Part shown: positions 32,270 through 39,895 of the stretch, piece by piece
Layout of the letters: the number at the start of each line of letters is the position of its first letter
Numbering within the stretch: position 1 is the first letter of the stretch
The notes under the pieces: model-generated
What the model was told of the DNA's origin: nothing
The model's database searches: none
The model's input: the letters and a program-made list of their open reading frames with translations, nothing else
Virus record (IMG/VR): IMGVR_UViG_3300025141_013347
Location: 1-61,706 of that record
DNA: 61,706 nt
Reading direction: 5' to 3' (one strand)
Source of the DNA: a virus
Program-made: the position numbers and the translations under genes

Positions 32270-32599
32270 ATGGCAAAACTATCACGTCGTGTTCGTCAAC
32301 AAGCCAAATGGGCTATTCGGAACATTCACGCTAGTAGCGAAGAGAACGTGTCCAATAATATTGCACGAAAGTCTACATCTTTTCCCTATAGCGAGGGATC
32401 ACTAGTTCAGTTCCGTCGCGACTATAGTTCCTATGGGGATTCTAATTGCCCCCGTGGAACGATGTGTTTGGTTATGACATCTCCCACACCGGCTCCATAC
32501 AACTCCAGTATCTATCTGGTAGACGTGATGGTCAATGGCGAGATGGTGTGTGATGTACCTGCCAAGATTCTTCTTTTACAAGAGGACGAAAGTGAATAA
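32270..32599 (+). CDS. SH3/KOW-like protein, 109 aa
   Basis: Basic N-terminal helix (AKLSRRVRQQAKWAIRNI) then EGSLVQFRRDYSSYGD, RGTMCLVMTS and YLVDVMVNGEMVCDVPA, a barrel pattern. Driven by its own phage promoter with AAGGAGATAA before ATG. Confidence 0.6.
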   Translation: MAKLSRRVRQQAKWAIRNIHASSEENVSNNIARKSTSFPYSEGSLVQFRRDYSSYGDSNCPRGTMCLVMTSPTPAPYNSSIYLVDVMVNGEMVCDVPAKILLLQEDESE

Positions 32600-32638
32600 C
32601 GTCCTACTTATATAAATGGAATCATTAAGGAGTATAAA

Positions 32639-32890
32639 ATGAAAAGTGAAGGAGGTCCACTTTTATTGGAAGGGCATGGATTAATAATGGGTGATGGAAG
32701 ATTAGCGTTGTGCATGCATGTATACCCTCCCCCTCCCCCTAGCGAGTGGCAACAGGGAATATGGCGTGATAACCCAAACCAGACATGGGAATATGAGCTC
32801 TTCGCGGAAGGGAATACAATTGTAATTAATAATGATGATGTTGAAGAAGAGCTTTCGCAAGGCGGAAGGGTGATCATCCTGGATATATAG
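32639..32890 (+). CDS. unknown protein with proline run, 83 aa
   Basis: AAGGAGTATAAA precedes ATG. The middle contains VYPPPPPSEWQQGIWRD. The end NDDVEEELSQGGRVIILDI looks like a beta strand. Function unknown. Confidence 0.5.
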   Translation: MKSEGGPLLLEGHGLIMGDGRLALCMHVYPPPPPSEWQQGIWRDNPNQTWEYELFAEGNTIVINNDDVEEELSQGGRVIILDI

Positions 32891-32899
32891 GAGTAGGGT

Positions 32900-33115
32900 A
32901 TGTGGATAGCAATCACTATTATAATGTTAGTAATGCTATATGGTGCCTATAGGCACATATCACGTGTCGTTTGCTCTAGGAAAGAAGACACCAGGCCAAA
33001 GCGTAATGATGTGTTTCTTTCACATTCCTACATGGACGTCTTCTATAAACGCAGGCTAATTCAGAAATACTATCGCTTAAAAAGAGAACATGAAAGGCGC
33101 TCAAAGCCTGACTAA
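32900..33115 (+). CDS. single-pass membrane protein, 71 aa
   Basis: Residues 1-20 form a helix (WIAITIIMLVMLYGAYRHI), followed by a basic cytoplasmic tail (KRRLIQKYYRLKREHERR). Confidence 0.55.
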   Translation: MWIAITIIMLVMLYGAYRHISRVVCSRKEDTRPKRNDVFLSHSYMDVFYKRRLIQKYYRLKREHERRSKPD

Positions 33116-33135
33116 GCCTGTGATTAGCCGGCTAG

Positions 33136-33447
33136 TTAGTATGTGGCGTGCTGATTGATGATATCAACTTCAGAACCATGGTGTGATGTTATATCTCCGT
33201 CGTTCCATGCAATCAGGTAAGTGGTTAACCACGTTTCATTCTTTTCTTCTAAAATGATTCCGATTCGATTGGGCTGGGTTCTCCATGTTGTTCCTTCAAC
33301 ATGCTCCAGGCTCCAGTCTCTTGCCGTACATCCAATGTTTGAGTTCGGTTGAAAATTGATCATTTGTGTATTTACCATCGTCTGCATAGAGGGTAATATT
33401 AATAAGACGGCATGGGTTGTAAAAAATAAAAAAATAATTAATCTCAT
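33136..33447 (-). CDS. secreted small protein, 103 aa
   Basis: A signal-like start (LIIFLFFTTHAVLLILPS), then a domain with IGIILEEKNETWLTTYLIAW and DGDITSHHGSEVDII, close to the SH3/KOW pattern. It is one of few minus-strand genes. Confidence 0.55.
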   Translation of the reverse strand: MRLIIFLFFTTHAVLLILPSMQTMVNTQMINFQPNSNIGCTARDWSLEHVEGTTWRTQPNRIGIILEEKNETWLTTYLIAWNDGDITSHHGSEVDIINQHATY

Positions 33448-33493
33448 GAGATATGTGAGGGTGTGATAAATACTTATATGAAAGAGGTATCAC

Positions 33494-33778
33494 GTGGATA
33501 AAAGTACAAAGAATACATCAGTGGACAAGCTTTTTGTATGTAGTATTTATGACACCAGGCCAGATACCTGTAAGGGATATCCATGGAACTTTGCCAACCG
33601 AATGTTCAAAGATTGTATATTCGTTGATATGGAAAATGAGAAACTTCGTACCATGGAAGAGCAATTAGAACTCAATACCAAGCAAGAGATCAACGACTAT
33701 TGTGTACAATGCGGCCGATGCTGTTTTTTCGGTCCGGCGGCGTGTTCAAAGCTTAGGGTTAAAGAAGTACCTAGGTGA
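33494..33778 (+). CDS. YkgJ-like cysteine cluster protein, possibly circularly permuted
   Basis: 94 residues from GTG. FVCSIYDTRPDTCKGYPW near residues 15-31 is the second half of the YkgJ/UPF0153 signature (C-x-I-Y-x-x-R-P-x-x-C), and CVQCGRCCFFGPAACSKL near 70-87 is the first half (CxxCxxCC). The usual order is reversed. The cysteines probably bind zinc or an iron-sulfur cluster. Confidence 0.65.
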   Translation: MDKSTKNTSVDKLFVCSIYDTRPDTCKGYPWNFANRMFKDCIFVDMENEKLRTMEEQLELNTKQEINDYCVQCGRCCFFGPAACSKLRVKEVPR

Positions 33779-33820
33779 CAAGGGACGTCCTGTACAGCTA
33801 GCTACAGGCAGGAGATAAAG

Positions 33821-34117
33821 ATGGGTAAAATGAAAGAGACATTCGGCGATCGCCAGGAGATAGTAAGTGCTATCAACAAGATCTTAGAAACAACCTGGAC
33901 AAATGAAGAAGTCCGTGATGGAAAAGTCATCGACATTCCGCCAGGGTGGCGAGTTCATATGTCTTACCTCCTACCCAGATATAAGCAGGCCGGTTGGGTC
34001 GTTACGAGGAGTGTTGAATTATCCTCAGAGTTTCCAGGTGCCCGTCGTGAATATCTCAGCTTTGTTAATCCTCTCTGGCTTAAATGTCCAACAGAGATAA
34101 GGGTAAAACCGGCCTAG
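33821..34117 (+). CDS. unknown protein, 98 aa
   Basis: AGGAGATAAAG precedes ATG. It contains INKILETTWTNEEVRDGKV and a conserved-looking PPGWRVHMSYLLPRYKQAGW. Convergent with a minus-strand lipoprotein gene. Confidence 0.5.
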   Translation: MGKMKETFGDRQEIVSAINKILETTWTNEEVRDGKVIDIPPGWRVHMSYLLPRYKQAGWVVTRSVELSSEFPGARREYLSFVNPLWLKCPTEIRVKPA

Positions 34118-34134
34118 GCGGCCGACCGCGTGTT

Positions 34135-34731
34135 TTATAAATTCAGGCGGCAGAGTTTAAAATTTACCCTTTGTATGAAATTACTATGACGCAGGGTCCA
34201 ACCATAATATAAAGAGCCTTCGTGATCCGGATCACCATGACGTTGATTGGTTGCCCATAGCGCAACATGTATGAGTTCATGAACAAACGATGTTAGGCAT
34301 ATCCGTTGGCCAATATCGATATAGACCCACATGTACCCTTTGGTCAACGTGAGACCTTTGATTCTACCTAGGTTAACCTTTGTGCCATTAATGGAGTATC
34401 CTCCTCCGGGTACCGGTGCGTCCCTCCATTCAATCATCAGGTTGTCTATAGCTTTTCTTACACGATCGTGAGGGTCGCCAAATTGGTGTTCCCATTCTTC
34501 GAAGAAGATATCCAATGCCATTGATGTGTCAGTGGGTCTCGGTCGTTGACAGTCGGGTACCAGTTGCCATCCGTATGGTATATTTGGGATCTTAAGCATT
34601 TGTGGGAAGGGCTTAGAATTGTCACATGTTCTAGAGCCGGTGATCGTCTTAGCATGCCTAACAGGGGTCATGATACAGCCGGCCGATAGTAGCGCTATAG
34701 TTGCAATCACTAGTGGGCGAAATACCGGCAT
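34135..34731 (-). CDS. lipoprotein with zincin (HExxH) metalloprotease motif
   Basis: 198 residues from the ATG at 34731. Signal with lipobox LSAGC (C19). SFVHELIHVALW places HExxH at 151-155, and a third ligand may be in GDPDHEG (H170). Residues 44-62 (QMLKIPNIPYGWQLVPDC) suggest an ordered cap. It would be an outer-membrane or periplasmic protease. The open frame extends 29 codons upstream, but the lipobox supports this start. Confidence 0.75.
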   Translation of the reverse strand: MPVFRPLVIATIALLSAGCIMTPVRHAKTITGSRTCDNSKPFPQMLKIPNIPYGWQLVPDCQRPRPTDTSMALDIFFEEWEHQFGDPHDRVRKAIDNLMIEWRDAPVPGGGYSINGTKVNLGRIKGLTLTKGYMWVYIDIGQRICLTSFVHELIHVALWATNQRHGDPDHEGSLYYGWTLRHSNFIQRVNFKLCRLNL

Positions 34732-34810
34732 GATATTATAAGTATACGCTTGCGGTCGGGGTCGACCGCCTTTGATGTTTAAAAATATGTTAGGCGGCCT
34801 ACTTAATAGT

Positions 34811-35029
34811 ATGCACAAAGGTGATCTTATACTTTTTCACTCCCCCTCCTTCGGCAAGAATGACGGCACCGGTAGGCGGCCGGTGTATATAGACGCAGGG
34901 AATATCGGCATCTTCTATAGAAACATAGGCGGCAACGAGTTAGAGGTATATGTGTTAGGACAAATGACGAGAGTGATGGAGTCCAAGGTACGTAAGATAG
35001 GGTCATGCGTGGAATTGGCTAACGCATAG
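34811..35029 (+). CDS. KOW-like small protein, 72 aa
   Basis: MHKGDLILFHSPSFGKNDG has the M-x-x-G-D-L-I start of the 53-60 kb family. NIGIFYRNIGG and ELEVYVLGQMTRV complete the barrel. An upstream in-frame ATG (34772) would add 13 residues; no ribosome site decides between them. Confidence 0.5.
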   Translation: MHKGDLILFHSPSFGKNDGTGRRPVYIDAGNIGIFYRNIGGNELEVYVLGQMTRVMESKVRKIGSCVELANA

Positions 35030-35031
35030 AG

Positions 35032-35226
35032 TTGAACGTACGAACCGTCGTTCGCCCGATTCACCTCAAGCGGGATAAGCGTGATAGGCGTATAGTGAGT
35101 ATACGTGTGACAGACAGCCGCCTCGTTCGTGAGGGTACGCAAACCAGAGCCAGTTCAGAATTTGCGCCGACTACGCGCACGGCTAAAAACAGAAGTTACA
35201 GAGTATTAGGGGGAAGGTACCGGTAG
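35032..35226 (+). CDS. possible basic protein, 64 aa
   Basis: TTG start, rich in Arg and Thr (VVRPIHLKRDKRDRRIVSIR). Follows the KOW-like gene by 2 bases and overlaps the opposing gene by 21 bases. Composition is compatible with a nucleic-acid-binding peptide, but evidence is weak. Confidence 0.3.
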   Translation: MNVRTVVRPIHLKRDKRDRRIVSIRVTDSRLVREGTQTRASSEFAPTTRTAKNRSYRVLGGRYR

Positions 35227-35610
35227 GGGTACCGCGATGTCCCATGCACAAAAACTAGCATCCACCCATCCGGTCGTCTCAACCCACTCAACGTCTCCGC
35301 CCCCTATCAGTTTAACGGGACCAAGACCAAACAGGTCAATACTAGAACCAGGCATAACTACGCGATCCATACCGTCTGCATCCCCGGGAACTCGTATACG
35401 CAGGAATCCCTTTCGCACCCAGATTTCGTGCCCTAGGGGGTCATCAGCATGCCTCGTGACACACATTCCAGACATTAACCTGGTAACCCTTATGGAACCG
35501 TACTTGTCGTCCTGGACAACCCATTCCCATCCCCATGGGTATCTGAGAAAGTTGAGATTATCGCGCTCATCTACCGTAGATTTAGAATCTTTTGAATTAG
35601 TGTAATTCAT
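35206..35610 (-). CDS. cupin-like protein, 134 aa
   Basis: Beta-rich sequence with WEWVVQDDKYGSIRVTRL, VRKGFLRIRVPG, VMPGSSIDLFGLGPVKLIGG and VEWVETTGW, the pattern of a small cupin or double-stranded beta helix. Metal-binding histidines are few, so it may be a non-enzymatic sugar-binding cupin. Confidence 0.6.
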   Translation of the reverse strand: MNYTNSKDSKSTVDERDNLNFLRYPWGWEWVVQDDKYGSIRVTRLMSGMCVTRHADDPLGHEIWVRKGFLRIRVPGDADGMDRVVMPGSSIDLFGLGPVKLIGGGDVEWVETTGWVDASFCAWDIAVPLPVPSP

Positions 35611-35734
35611 GTCCTATAACTATAGCGCTATGACTCATAGTACCCATATATGCCGGTTAGTGATCCGTACATATCAAATGGCTAAATGGCTATTAGTGAG
35701 CAATAATATAGGAGGCGGGAGATGACGGGCTATA

Positions 35735-35764
35735 CGTGCAAATTAATTCTCATGATTCTATATA
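35735..35764 (+). promoter_or_regulatory. phage promoter, GTGCAA-17-TATATA, upstream of structured RNA
   Basis: CGTGCAA (35735-35741), 17 bases, TATATA (35759-35764). No protein gene follows for 312 bases; the first thing downstream is the long hairpin at 35799. Confidence 0.6.
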
Positions 35765-35798
35765 TAGAATTGAGTAAAAAAAAAGGGTACCTAGAACT

Positions 35799-35866
35799 TA
35801 GCCCCGGTACGCCGGCGGGCAGAAACTGCAGGTCGCAGGTTGCCGGCTAGCCATGTACCAGGGCTA
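35799..35866 (+). ncRNA. structured RNA candidate with long nested hairpin
   Basis: TAGCCCCGGTAC (35799-35810) pairs with GTACCAGGGCTA (35855-35866) over 12 positions with one mismatch. Inside, GCCGGC pairs with GCCGGC and CTGC with GCAG. The region is preceded by a phage promoter and has no credible open frame. A regulatory RNA or leader element is likely. Confidence 0.55.
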
Positions 35867-36018
35867 TAGTCCCCCCTCGGGTGCTCGCAGCCTATGTCAA
35901 AATCTTTACCACTTCATATATTAATTGTACCATAGTGGGAGCGGATGTACACGAGTCCGGTAAGAATAATCGTTGGCTTGTTGCCCCTGGAAATATTTGA
36001 AACTTTTTTGTAAGTTTT
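35867..36018 (+). other. gene-free stretch between hairpin and next promoter
   Basis: No open frame with a start and ribosome site. A C-run and GGGTGCTCGCAGCC follow the hairpin, and the later part is AT-rich. Possibly the rest of the RNA transcript. Confidence 0.4.
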
Positions 36019-36048
36019 CGTGTAAACCGTCGAGATACGTGGTATAAT
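36019..36048 (+). promoter_or_regulatory. phage promoter, GTGTAA-17-TATAAT class
   Basis: TTCGTGTAA (box at 36019-36025), 17 bases, GGTATAAT (36043-36048), 28 bases before ATG 36077. Confidence 0.8.
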
Positions 36049-36076
36049 TTAAACATAATCTTAAAGAGGCAATATC

Positions 36077-36277
36077 ATGGATGATGTGCGAAAAACAATT
36101 GCGTGGTTACTGGACATGCTGGTCCAAAAGCCGGCGTCACGAGAGTTTGTTGAAGAGAAACTAGTACACATGCTCGAAGATAATGTCGCTCGAGCAAACA
36201 CAACCCCGATGAAGGGTATCGACGACGGTGAGTGGTCGGAGTTTAGCGCATCGAAAGAGAGTTTCATTGCACCATAA
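36077..36277 (+). CDS. unknown protein, 66 aa
   Basis: Helical and acidic (DDVRKTIAWLLDMLVQKPAS, EEKLVHMLEDNVAR). AAAGAGGCAATATC precedes ATG. It is the only protein gene between the two RNA-like regions. Confidence 0.6.
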   Translation: MDDVRKTIAWLLDMLVQKPASREFVEEKLVHMLEDNVARANTTPMKGIDDGEWSEFSASKESFIAP

Positions 36278-36283
36278 AAAAAT

Positions 36284-36640
36284 TGGGGATATCCCCGGCC
36301 GTGGGAGGCATGGACCAGAAAGACTTGGATAGATCACCGGGCACTGTACTTAGCGTTTGGAGCGTTAACATCTTTTTGAGAGATGGAGTCAGTGGCATGC
36401 CGGTTGAAGCCAAGCTTGTGGTTGCGTAAGCGTGGGAGTGATTCCCAGGTCAGGCCATGCCTAGTCAGGAGAAGTTGGGAACTCTTGACACCTTATTTGA
36501 AAATTAAATTTGAGGAAGTTGGTGGCGGGTGAAATCCCCGACCCCTTAAGTTCTAAGCCTCCCTTGTGAGTGGTGGAAAACGACGCTAGCTAGACCGTCG
36601 ACGTCGAAACATTGATGACGCGCCGGCTTCTTCATTTTAT
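36284..36640 (+). ncRNA. gene-free region, probable large structured RNA
   Basis: Over 350 bases without a credible gene. Local hairpins include GGGGATATCCCC, TGGGA/TCCCA around GTGAT, CGGG/CCCG in GGCGGGTGAAATCCCCG, and CGACG/CGTCG near the end. Together with the tRNA-like segment that follows, it may form one RNA of about 540 nt, similar in genomic setting to large ornate phage RNAs (GOLLD, ROOL). No Rfam family can be confirmed by eye. Confidence 0.5.
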
Positions 36641-36820
36641 ATCGGGGTAGCTCAGTCGAAGAGCGCCGTTAGTAGGAAACCGCAGGTCCACACACCGGAG
36701 TAACCGGGGAATATCGCCCCTGCCGGAATTAGTGGCGATGGGGTCTAAGGTGAAAACACTTATGCAGAGTGGATCTATGGACAAGCGGAGGTCGTTGGTT
36801 CAAATCCAGCCCTCGATACC
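36641..36820 (+). ncRNA. tRNA-like RNA with about 113 nt in place of the anticodon loop
   Basis: Acceptor ATCGGGG (36641-36647) pairs with CCTCGAT (36811-36817). D-stem GCTC/GAGC with a 7-base loop, anticodon stem CCGTT (36666-36670) with AGCGG (36784-36788), variable loop AGGTC, and T-arm GTTGG TTCAAAT CCAGC are all present. Between the anticodon-stem halves lie 113 bases that form their own helices (GTCCAC with GTGGAT, CCGGGG...CCCC). The 3' end is ACC-T, without complete CCA. Group I introns occur in anticodon loops, but this insert is short for one. Confidence 0.6.
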
Positions 36821-36862
36821 TAACATATGTTATAGAAAAAAAATAAAAAAAATATAGTATTT

Positions 36863-36892
36863 CGTGTAAATTTGTTGTACCCGTGGTATTAT
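36863..36892 (+). promoter_or_regulatory. phage promoter, GTGTAA-17-TATTAT class
   Basis: TTCGTGTAA (36863-36869), 17 bases, GGTATTAT (-10 at 36887-36892). The -10 overlaps an upstream in-frame ATG (36883) and so sets the real start of the ATPase at 36928. Confidence 0.75.
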
Positions 36893-36927
36893 TTATATGT
36901 AAGGAAATTCTAGACCAAGGGAATGTC

Positions 36928-38010
36928 ATGGACATCAAAACTTTTAAAACTGTCGCCTCAAAACTTCCACCCCACATTGCCGTGCTGATGCGTGGTCCTA
37001 CCGGTGTTGGTAAGTCTCACTTGGCACGCGCTGCTGCTGCTGAGTTGGAGCTCCCTTATATCGATGTGCGACTCTCCACCATGAGTGAGGGAGACTTCGG
37101 TGGTTACCCAGATATTGAAGGTATGAAGGAAACGTCAGTCATGACTTTCTGTATGCCTAGTTTCTTTATTCGGGCATGCCGAGAACCGGTTGTCCTTATG
37201 CTAGACGAAATGAACCGCGCCCTCCCGGGTGTGATGCAGGGAGCGTTCCAGCTGGTCCTTGACCGAGAGCTGGGTAACGACAAGGATGGTACCCCCTACC
37301 GACTCCACCCTGAGACTCGTATCTTCGCGGCTATTAATGCCGGCGCGGAATATGATGTTAATGATATGGACCCGGCGTTGCTTCGACGCTTCTGGGCCGT
37401 TGACCTCGAGCCTACCACCGCTGACTGGCTGGATTGGGCCAAGGAAGAGGGTATTGATCCCATCCTCGCTGACTTTGTTCGTCAGCACCCTGCCCACCTT
37501 CGGGTCGACCCTTCTGAGGTTGAGCCCGGTACGGTTTGTCCCAATCCAGCTTCTTGGCATCGTATTGACGAAAGCCTCAAGTATATGGGTATGGCTCCTA
37601 GTAATATTGCGGGTAGCCGGCCTGAGGGATTCTACGCTGTCTGTACAGGAATGCTAGGTGTTGAAGCCAGCATCGCCTTCTCTGATTTTGTCGAAAATTA
37701 TGAGATGGTAATTACAGCCGAGGATATCCTCAATAACTGGAAGGACGTCAAGGAAACTTGCGTTGACCTCCCTGCTGACAAGGTCGGTGGCTTGATTGAC
37801 AAGCTGTCGGACCACTTCAAGGATAAGTCATGGACTAACAAGCAAGCCGCTAGTGTAAAGGCCTTCACCGATACGCTTGGTGATGAAATGTTGGTCCACT
37901 GTTGGAACCAGCTGGTTGCAACCGGCAACGTTCCAAATATTCAAAAGCTTCACAAGCTGATTGGGCAACGAGTCGTTACGGCCGTTAAGTCCAGTCGCGA
38001 CCTGAAATAG
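36928..38010 (+). CDS. MoxR-type AAA+ ATPase
   Basis: 360 residues from MDIKTFKTVA. Walker A GPTGVGKS at 23-30, Walker B VVLMLDEMNR at 88-97, sensor 1 IFAAINAG, arginine-finger segment PALLRRFW. MoxR ATPases usually work with VWA-domain partners in complex maturation or metal-chelatase-like remodelling; a fitting partner with VWA and HExxH lies at 45852 under the same promoter class. The leader CTAGACCAAGG is nearly the same as that of the RadA-like gene. Confidence 0.88.
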   Translation: MDIKTFKTVASKLPPHIAVLMRGPTGVGKSHLARAAAAELELPYIDVRLSTMSEGDFGGYPDIEGMKETSVMTFCMPSFFIRACREPVVLMLDEMNRALPGVMQGAFQLVLDRELGNDKDGTPYRLHPETRIFAAINAGAEYDVNDMDPALLRRFWAVDLEPTTADWLDWAKEEGIDPILADFVRQHPAHLRVDPSEVEPGTVCPNPASWHRIDESLKYMGMAPSNIAGSRPEGFYAVCTGMLGVEASIAFSDFVENYEMVITAEDILNNWKDVKETCVDLPADKVGGLIDKLSDHFKDKSWTNKQAASVKAFTDTLGDEMLVHCWNQLVATGNVPNIQKLHKLIGQRVVTAVKSSRDLK

Positions 38011-38031
38011 TTCACCCTTGGTCGGGCCACC

Positions 38032-38056
38032 TGGGGCAAGTGGAGAAACTGTCCCA
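38032..38056 (+). terminator. hairpin after the ATPase gene
   Basis: TGGGGCA and TGTCCCA pair over 7 positions (one G-U), followed by TTCTTTC. A weak terminator or processing signal. Confidence 0.35.
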
Positions 38057-38175
38057 TTCTTTCGGAGTATTATCGATTCCAGTCAGTTATAAATCAACAA
38101 ACATAAATGTATAGTGCAGGTGAACCTCCAAGCATATGCTAGGTCAGTAACCACTTTAAACGAAATAGTGTCCGT

Positions 38176-38248
38176 GCCTTCGTAGCTCAGTTGGTAGAGC
38201 AGCGGGCTTTTAACCCGAAGGTCGTAGGTTCGAATCCTACCGGGGGCA
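38176..38248 (+). tRNA. tRNA-Lys (anticodon UUU), no encoded CCA
   Basis: GCCTTCG pairs with CGGGGGC (several G-U), the anticodon loop is CTTTTAA, and the T-arm is GGTTCGAATCC. The 3' end reads ACAT, so CCA must be added. A minus-strand open frame here is a tRNA shadow. Confidence 0.93.
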
Positions 38249-38280
38249 CATGTTATTAATATTATTAAGGATTTTATAAA

Positions 38281-38538
38281 ATGAGTCGTCCATGGACAGT
38301 TGTCAGTATTAGCAAAAAGACCGGTACCACTGAAAAGAGACATATAATTTCAGGGTTTGACCAAGCTGATATCATGTCTACCTTCGAAAAAACATATCCA
38401 GGCGAAGATGTAATCGCCCTGGTTCCGGGTGAGGTTCCGGTTACAACCTTCCAAACCGGTTCACCGCGGGCTACAATTGCTGTGTTGGGTGGGAAGAAGG
38501 TCGACCCTTATGAGTTGCCTAGCGACAATAGTAGCTAA
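38281..38538 (+). CDS. unknown protein, 85 aa
   Basis: PWTVVSISKKTGTTEKRHI and FDQADIMSTFEKTYPGEDVI are followed by a Pro/Val-rich end. Alpha/beta, function unknown. It starts 32 bases after tRNA-Lys. Confidence 0.55.
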   Translation: MSRPWTVVSISKKTGTTEKRHIISGFDQADIMSTFEKTYPGEDVIALVPGEVPVTTFQTGSPRATIAVLGGKKVDPYELPSDNSS

Positions 38539-38653
38539 GCTTCTTTCTTGGGTGGGGGCATGCTTTAGTAGGTTTCGGCCTCGAGCGTGTAGTCCGTAGT
38601 GGGAGGTTTTATATATTATTAATAATTTTAACTAGTTACATGACGATTGAATT

Positions 38654-38683
38654 CGTGCAAATTACATGTACCCATGGTATAAT
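38654..38683 (+). promoter_or_regulatory. phage promoter, GTGCAA-17-TATAAT class
   Basis: TTCGTGCAA (38654-38660), 17 bases, GGTATAAT (38678-38683), directly upstream of the 41-residue membrane gene. Confidence 0.8.
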
Positions 38684-38706
38684 GTATATATAAGGAGGAA
38701 TTGCTA

Positions 38707-38832
38707 ATGCAAATCGTAAAAGAACTAGTCGGAATCATTCTTATCAATCTAGGCACATTTATGCTGGGTTGGGCATTGGCTGCTGCGTTTACATGTGGGT
38801 TGTTATGGGGTGCAATTAATTGCCTTTTTTGA
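38707..38832 (+). CDS. 41-residue membrane protein
   Basis: AAGGAGGAATTGCTA precedes ATG. VGIILINLGTFMLGWALAAA is one long hydrophobic helix with a second short one. It has its own promoter, so it is likely a regulated effector such as an envelope or exclusion protein. Confidence 0.65.
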   Translation: MQIVKELVGIILINLGTFMLGWALAAAFTCGLLWGAINCLF

Positions 38833-38840
38833 TCCAAACG

Positions 38841-38870
38841 CGTGCAAATTCACTTTACCTGTTATAGAAT
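38841..38870 (+). promoter_or_regulatory. phage promoter, GTGCAA-17-TAGAAT class
   Basis: CGTGCAA (38841-38847), 17 bases, TAGAAT (38865-38870); weaker -10. Drives the RadA-like gene at 38913. Confidence 0.65.
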
Positions 38871-38912
38871 AGAACCATAAGAAAACGTTAACACCCTAGA
38901 CCAAGGATTATC

Positions 38913-39668
38913 ATGCAGCTTAACGTACGAAACAACGAAGTCCCCTTTGGCACCAACATTCTCAAGGTGAAGGTACCCAAACAACTACGTAACAAGGTTC
39001 GGTCCGGACTTGAGTATATCGACAGTGCACTGGGTGGTGAAGGTTTTACCCCTTCCGCTGTCACGTTCTTTACCGGTACTCCAGGTTCAGGTAAGACGAC
39101 CATGATGCTTAAACTGGCTGACAGCCTGACAAAGCAGGGTGCTATCGTCCTTTTTAATACGGCTGAGGAGTCCCTGTTCCAGGTCAAGCTGGTCGCGGAG
39201 CGACTAGGTCTTCGTAACGGCTTCGTCGCCGGCCAGGAAAATCATATTCCTACATTGCTTGAGAACTGTGACAAGCTTCGTAACAAGCGTGGCAATAAGA
39301 ACCGACCGTTCTTTCTGATTGTCGATAGCCTTCAGTGTATGGATGATGGTAAGTATACCAATGGCCATGTTAACCGTGCCTCTGCTGAGCGTAGCCTGGG
39401 TATGATTACGAACTACTGTAAGGAGAACTTCTGTAATGCCGTAGTCATCGGTCAGGTTAACAAGTCTGGTCAGATGGCTGGTACCAATAAGCTTAAGCAT
39501 ATGGTCGACTCCATGATGGAGCTTACAGTAGAGGAAAAGGACAAGGACCTCGAAGGTTGCCGGGTTCTGCAAACCACCAAGAATCGATTCGGTGGCTGTG
39601 GACATACGTTCTTCCTTCAACTTAATCATCGAGGCTTCAGTGAGGTAGCCCGAGTGAGTAATGCATAA
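38913..39668 (+). CDS. RadA/Sms-like RecA-superfamily ATPase
   Basis: 251 residues. FFTGTPGSGKTT contains Walker A (55-62), IVLFNTAEESLFQVKLVAERLG matches the RadA ESA..I..RAERLG stretch, FFLIVDSLQ is Walker B, VVIGQVNKSGQMAGTNKLKH aligns with the RadA switch, and KNRFGGCG with the RadA-specific KNRFG motif. The zinc finger and Lon-like domain are missing. It probably drives branch migration or recombination-dependent replication. Confidence 0.85.
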   Translation: MQLNVRNNEVPFGTNILKVKVPKQLRNKVRSGLEYIDSALGGEGFTPSAVTFFTGTPGSGKTTMMLKLADSLTKQGAIVLFNTAEESLFQVKLVAERLGLRNGFVAGQENHIPTLLENCDKLRNKRGNKNRPFFLIVDSLQCMDDGKYTNGHVNRASAERSLGMITNYCKENFCNAVVIGQVNKSGQMAGTNKLKHMVDSMMELTVEEKDKDLEGCRVLQTTKNRFGGCGHTFFLQLNHRGFSEVARVSNA

Positions 39669-39691
39669 TATATCAGACAAGGAGGATGATT

Positions 39692-39895
39692 GTGCATGAC
39701 AATGTTGGTCGGATTAGTTTCGCTAAGGGCAAATGCCATAAGTGTGAATGGGTAGGTCATGGGTCTCAATTTCGGAATGGTGCATTTATCTGTACGTACT
39801 GCGATCCGGACAGTGCCAAAACCGCGGCGGAATCACAAAAAGATTATTGGCTGAAGGGAGGCTATATTAAATGGTACAGACCGAAGCATCAGTAA
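39692..39895 (+). CDS. small zinc-ribbon-like protein, 67 aa
   Basis: AAGGAGG directly touches ATG 39686, so the GTG at 39692 with a 6-base gap is the better start. KCHKCEW and FICTYCDPD form a CxxC pair for zinc. Overlaps the next gene by 25 bases. Confidence 0.6.
   Translation: MHDNVGRISFAKGKCHKCEWVGHGSQFRNGAFICTYCDPDSAKTAAESQKDYWLKGGYIKWYRPKHQ

Noticed and set aside
35237-35605. Plus-strand frame of 122 codons opposite the cupin-like gene
   Set aside because: The minus-strand product has the better beta-rich pattern; the plus frame has Pro/Ser/Thr/Arg-rich shadow composition and no ribosome site.
36883-36927. Upstream start of the MoxR gene (MVLFICKEILDQ)
   Set aside because: The -10 box of its promoter covers this ATG, so it would not be in the mRNA.
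38083-38343. Minus-strand frame with CAPGRIRTYDLRVKSPLL
   Set aside because: Classic shadow of tRNA-Lys. A similar shadow at 36729-36977 (RYRGLDLNQRPPLVHR) supports the tRNA-like T-arm there.
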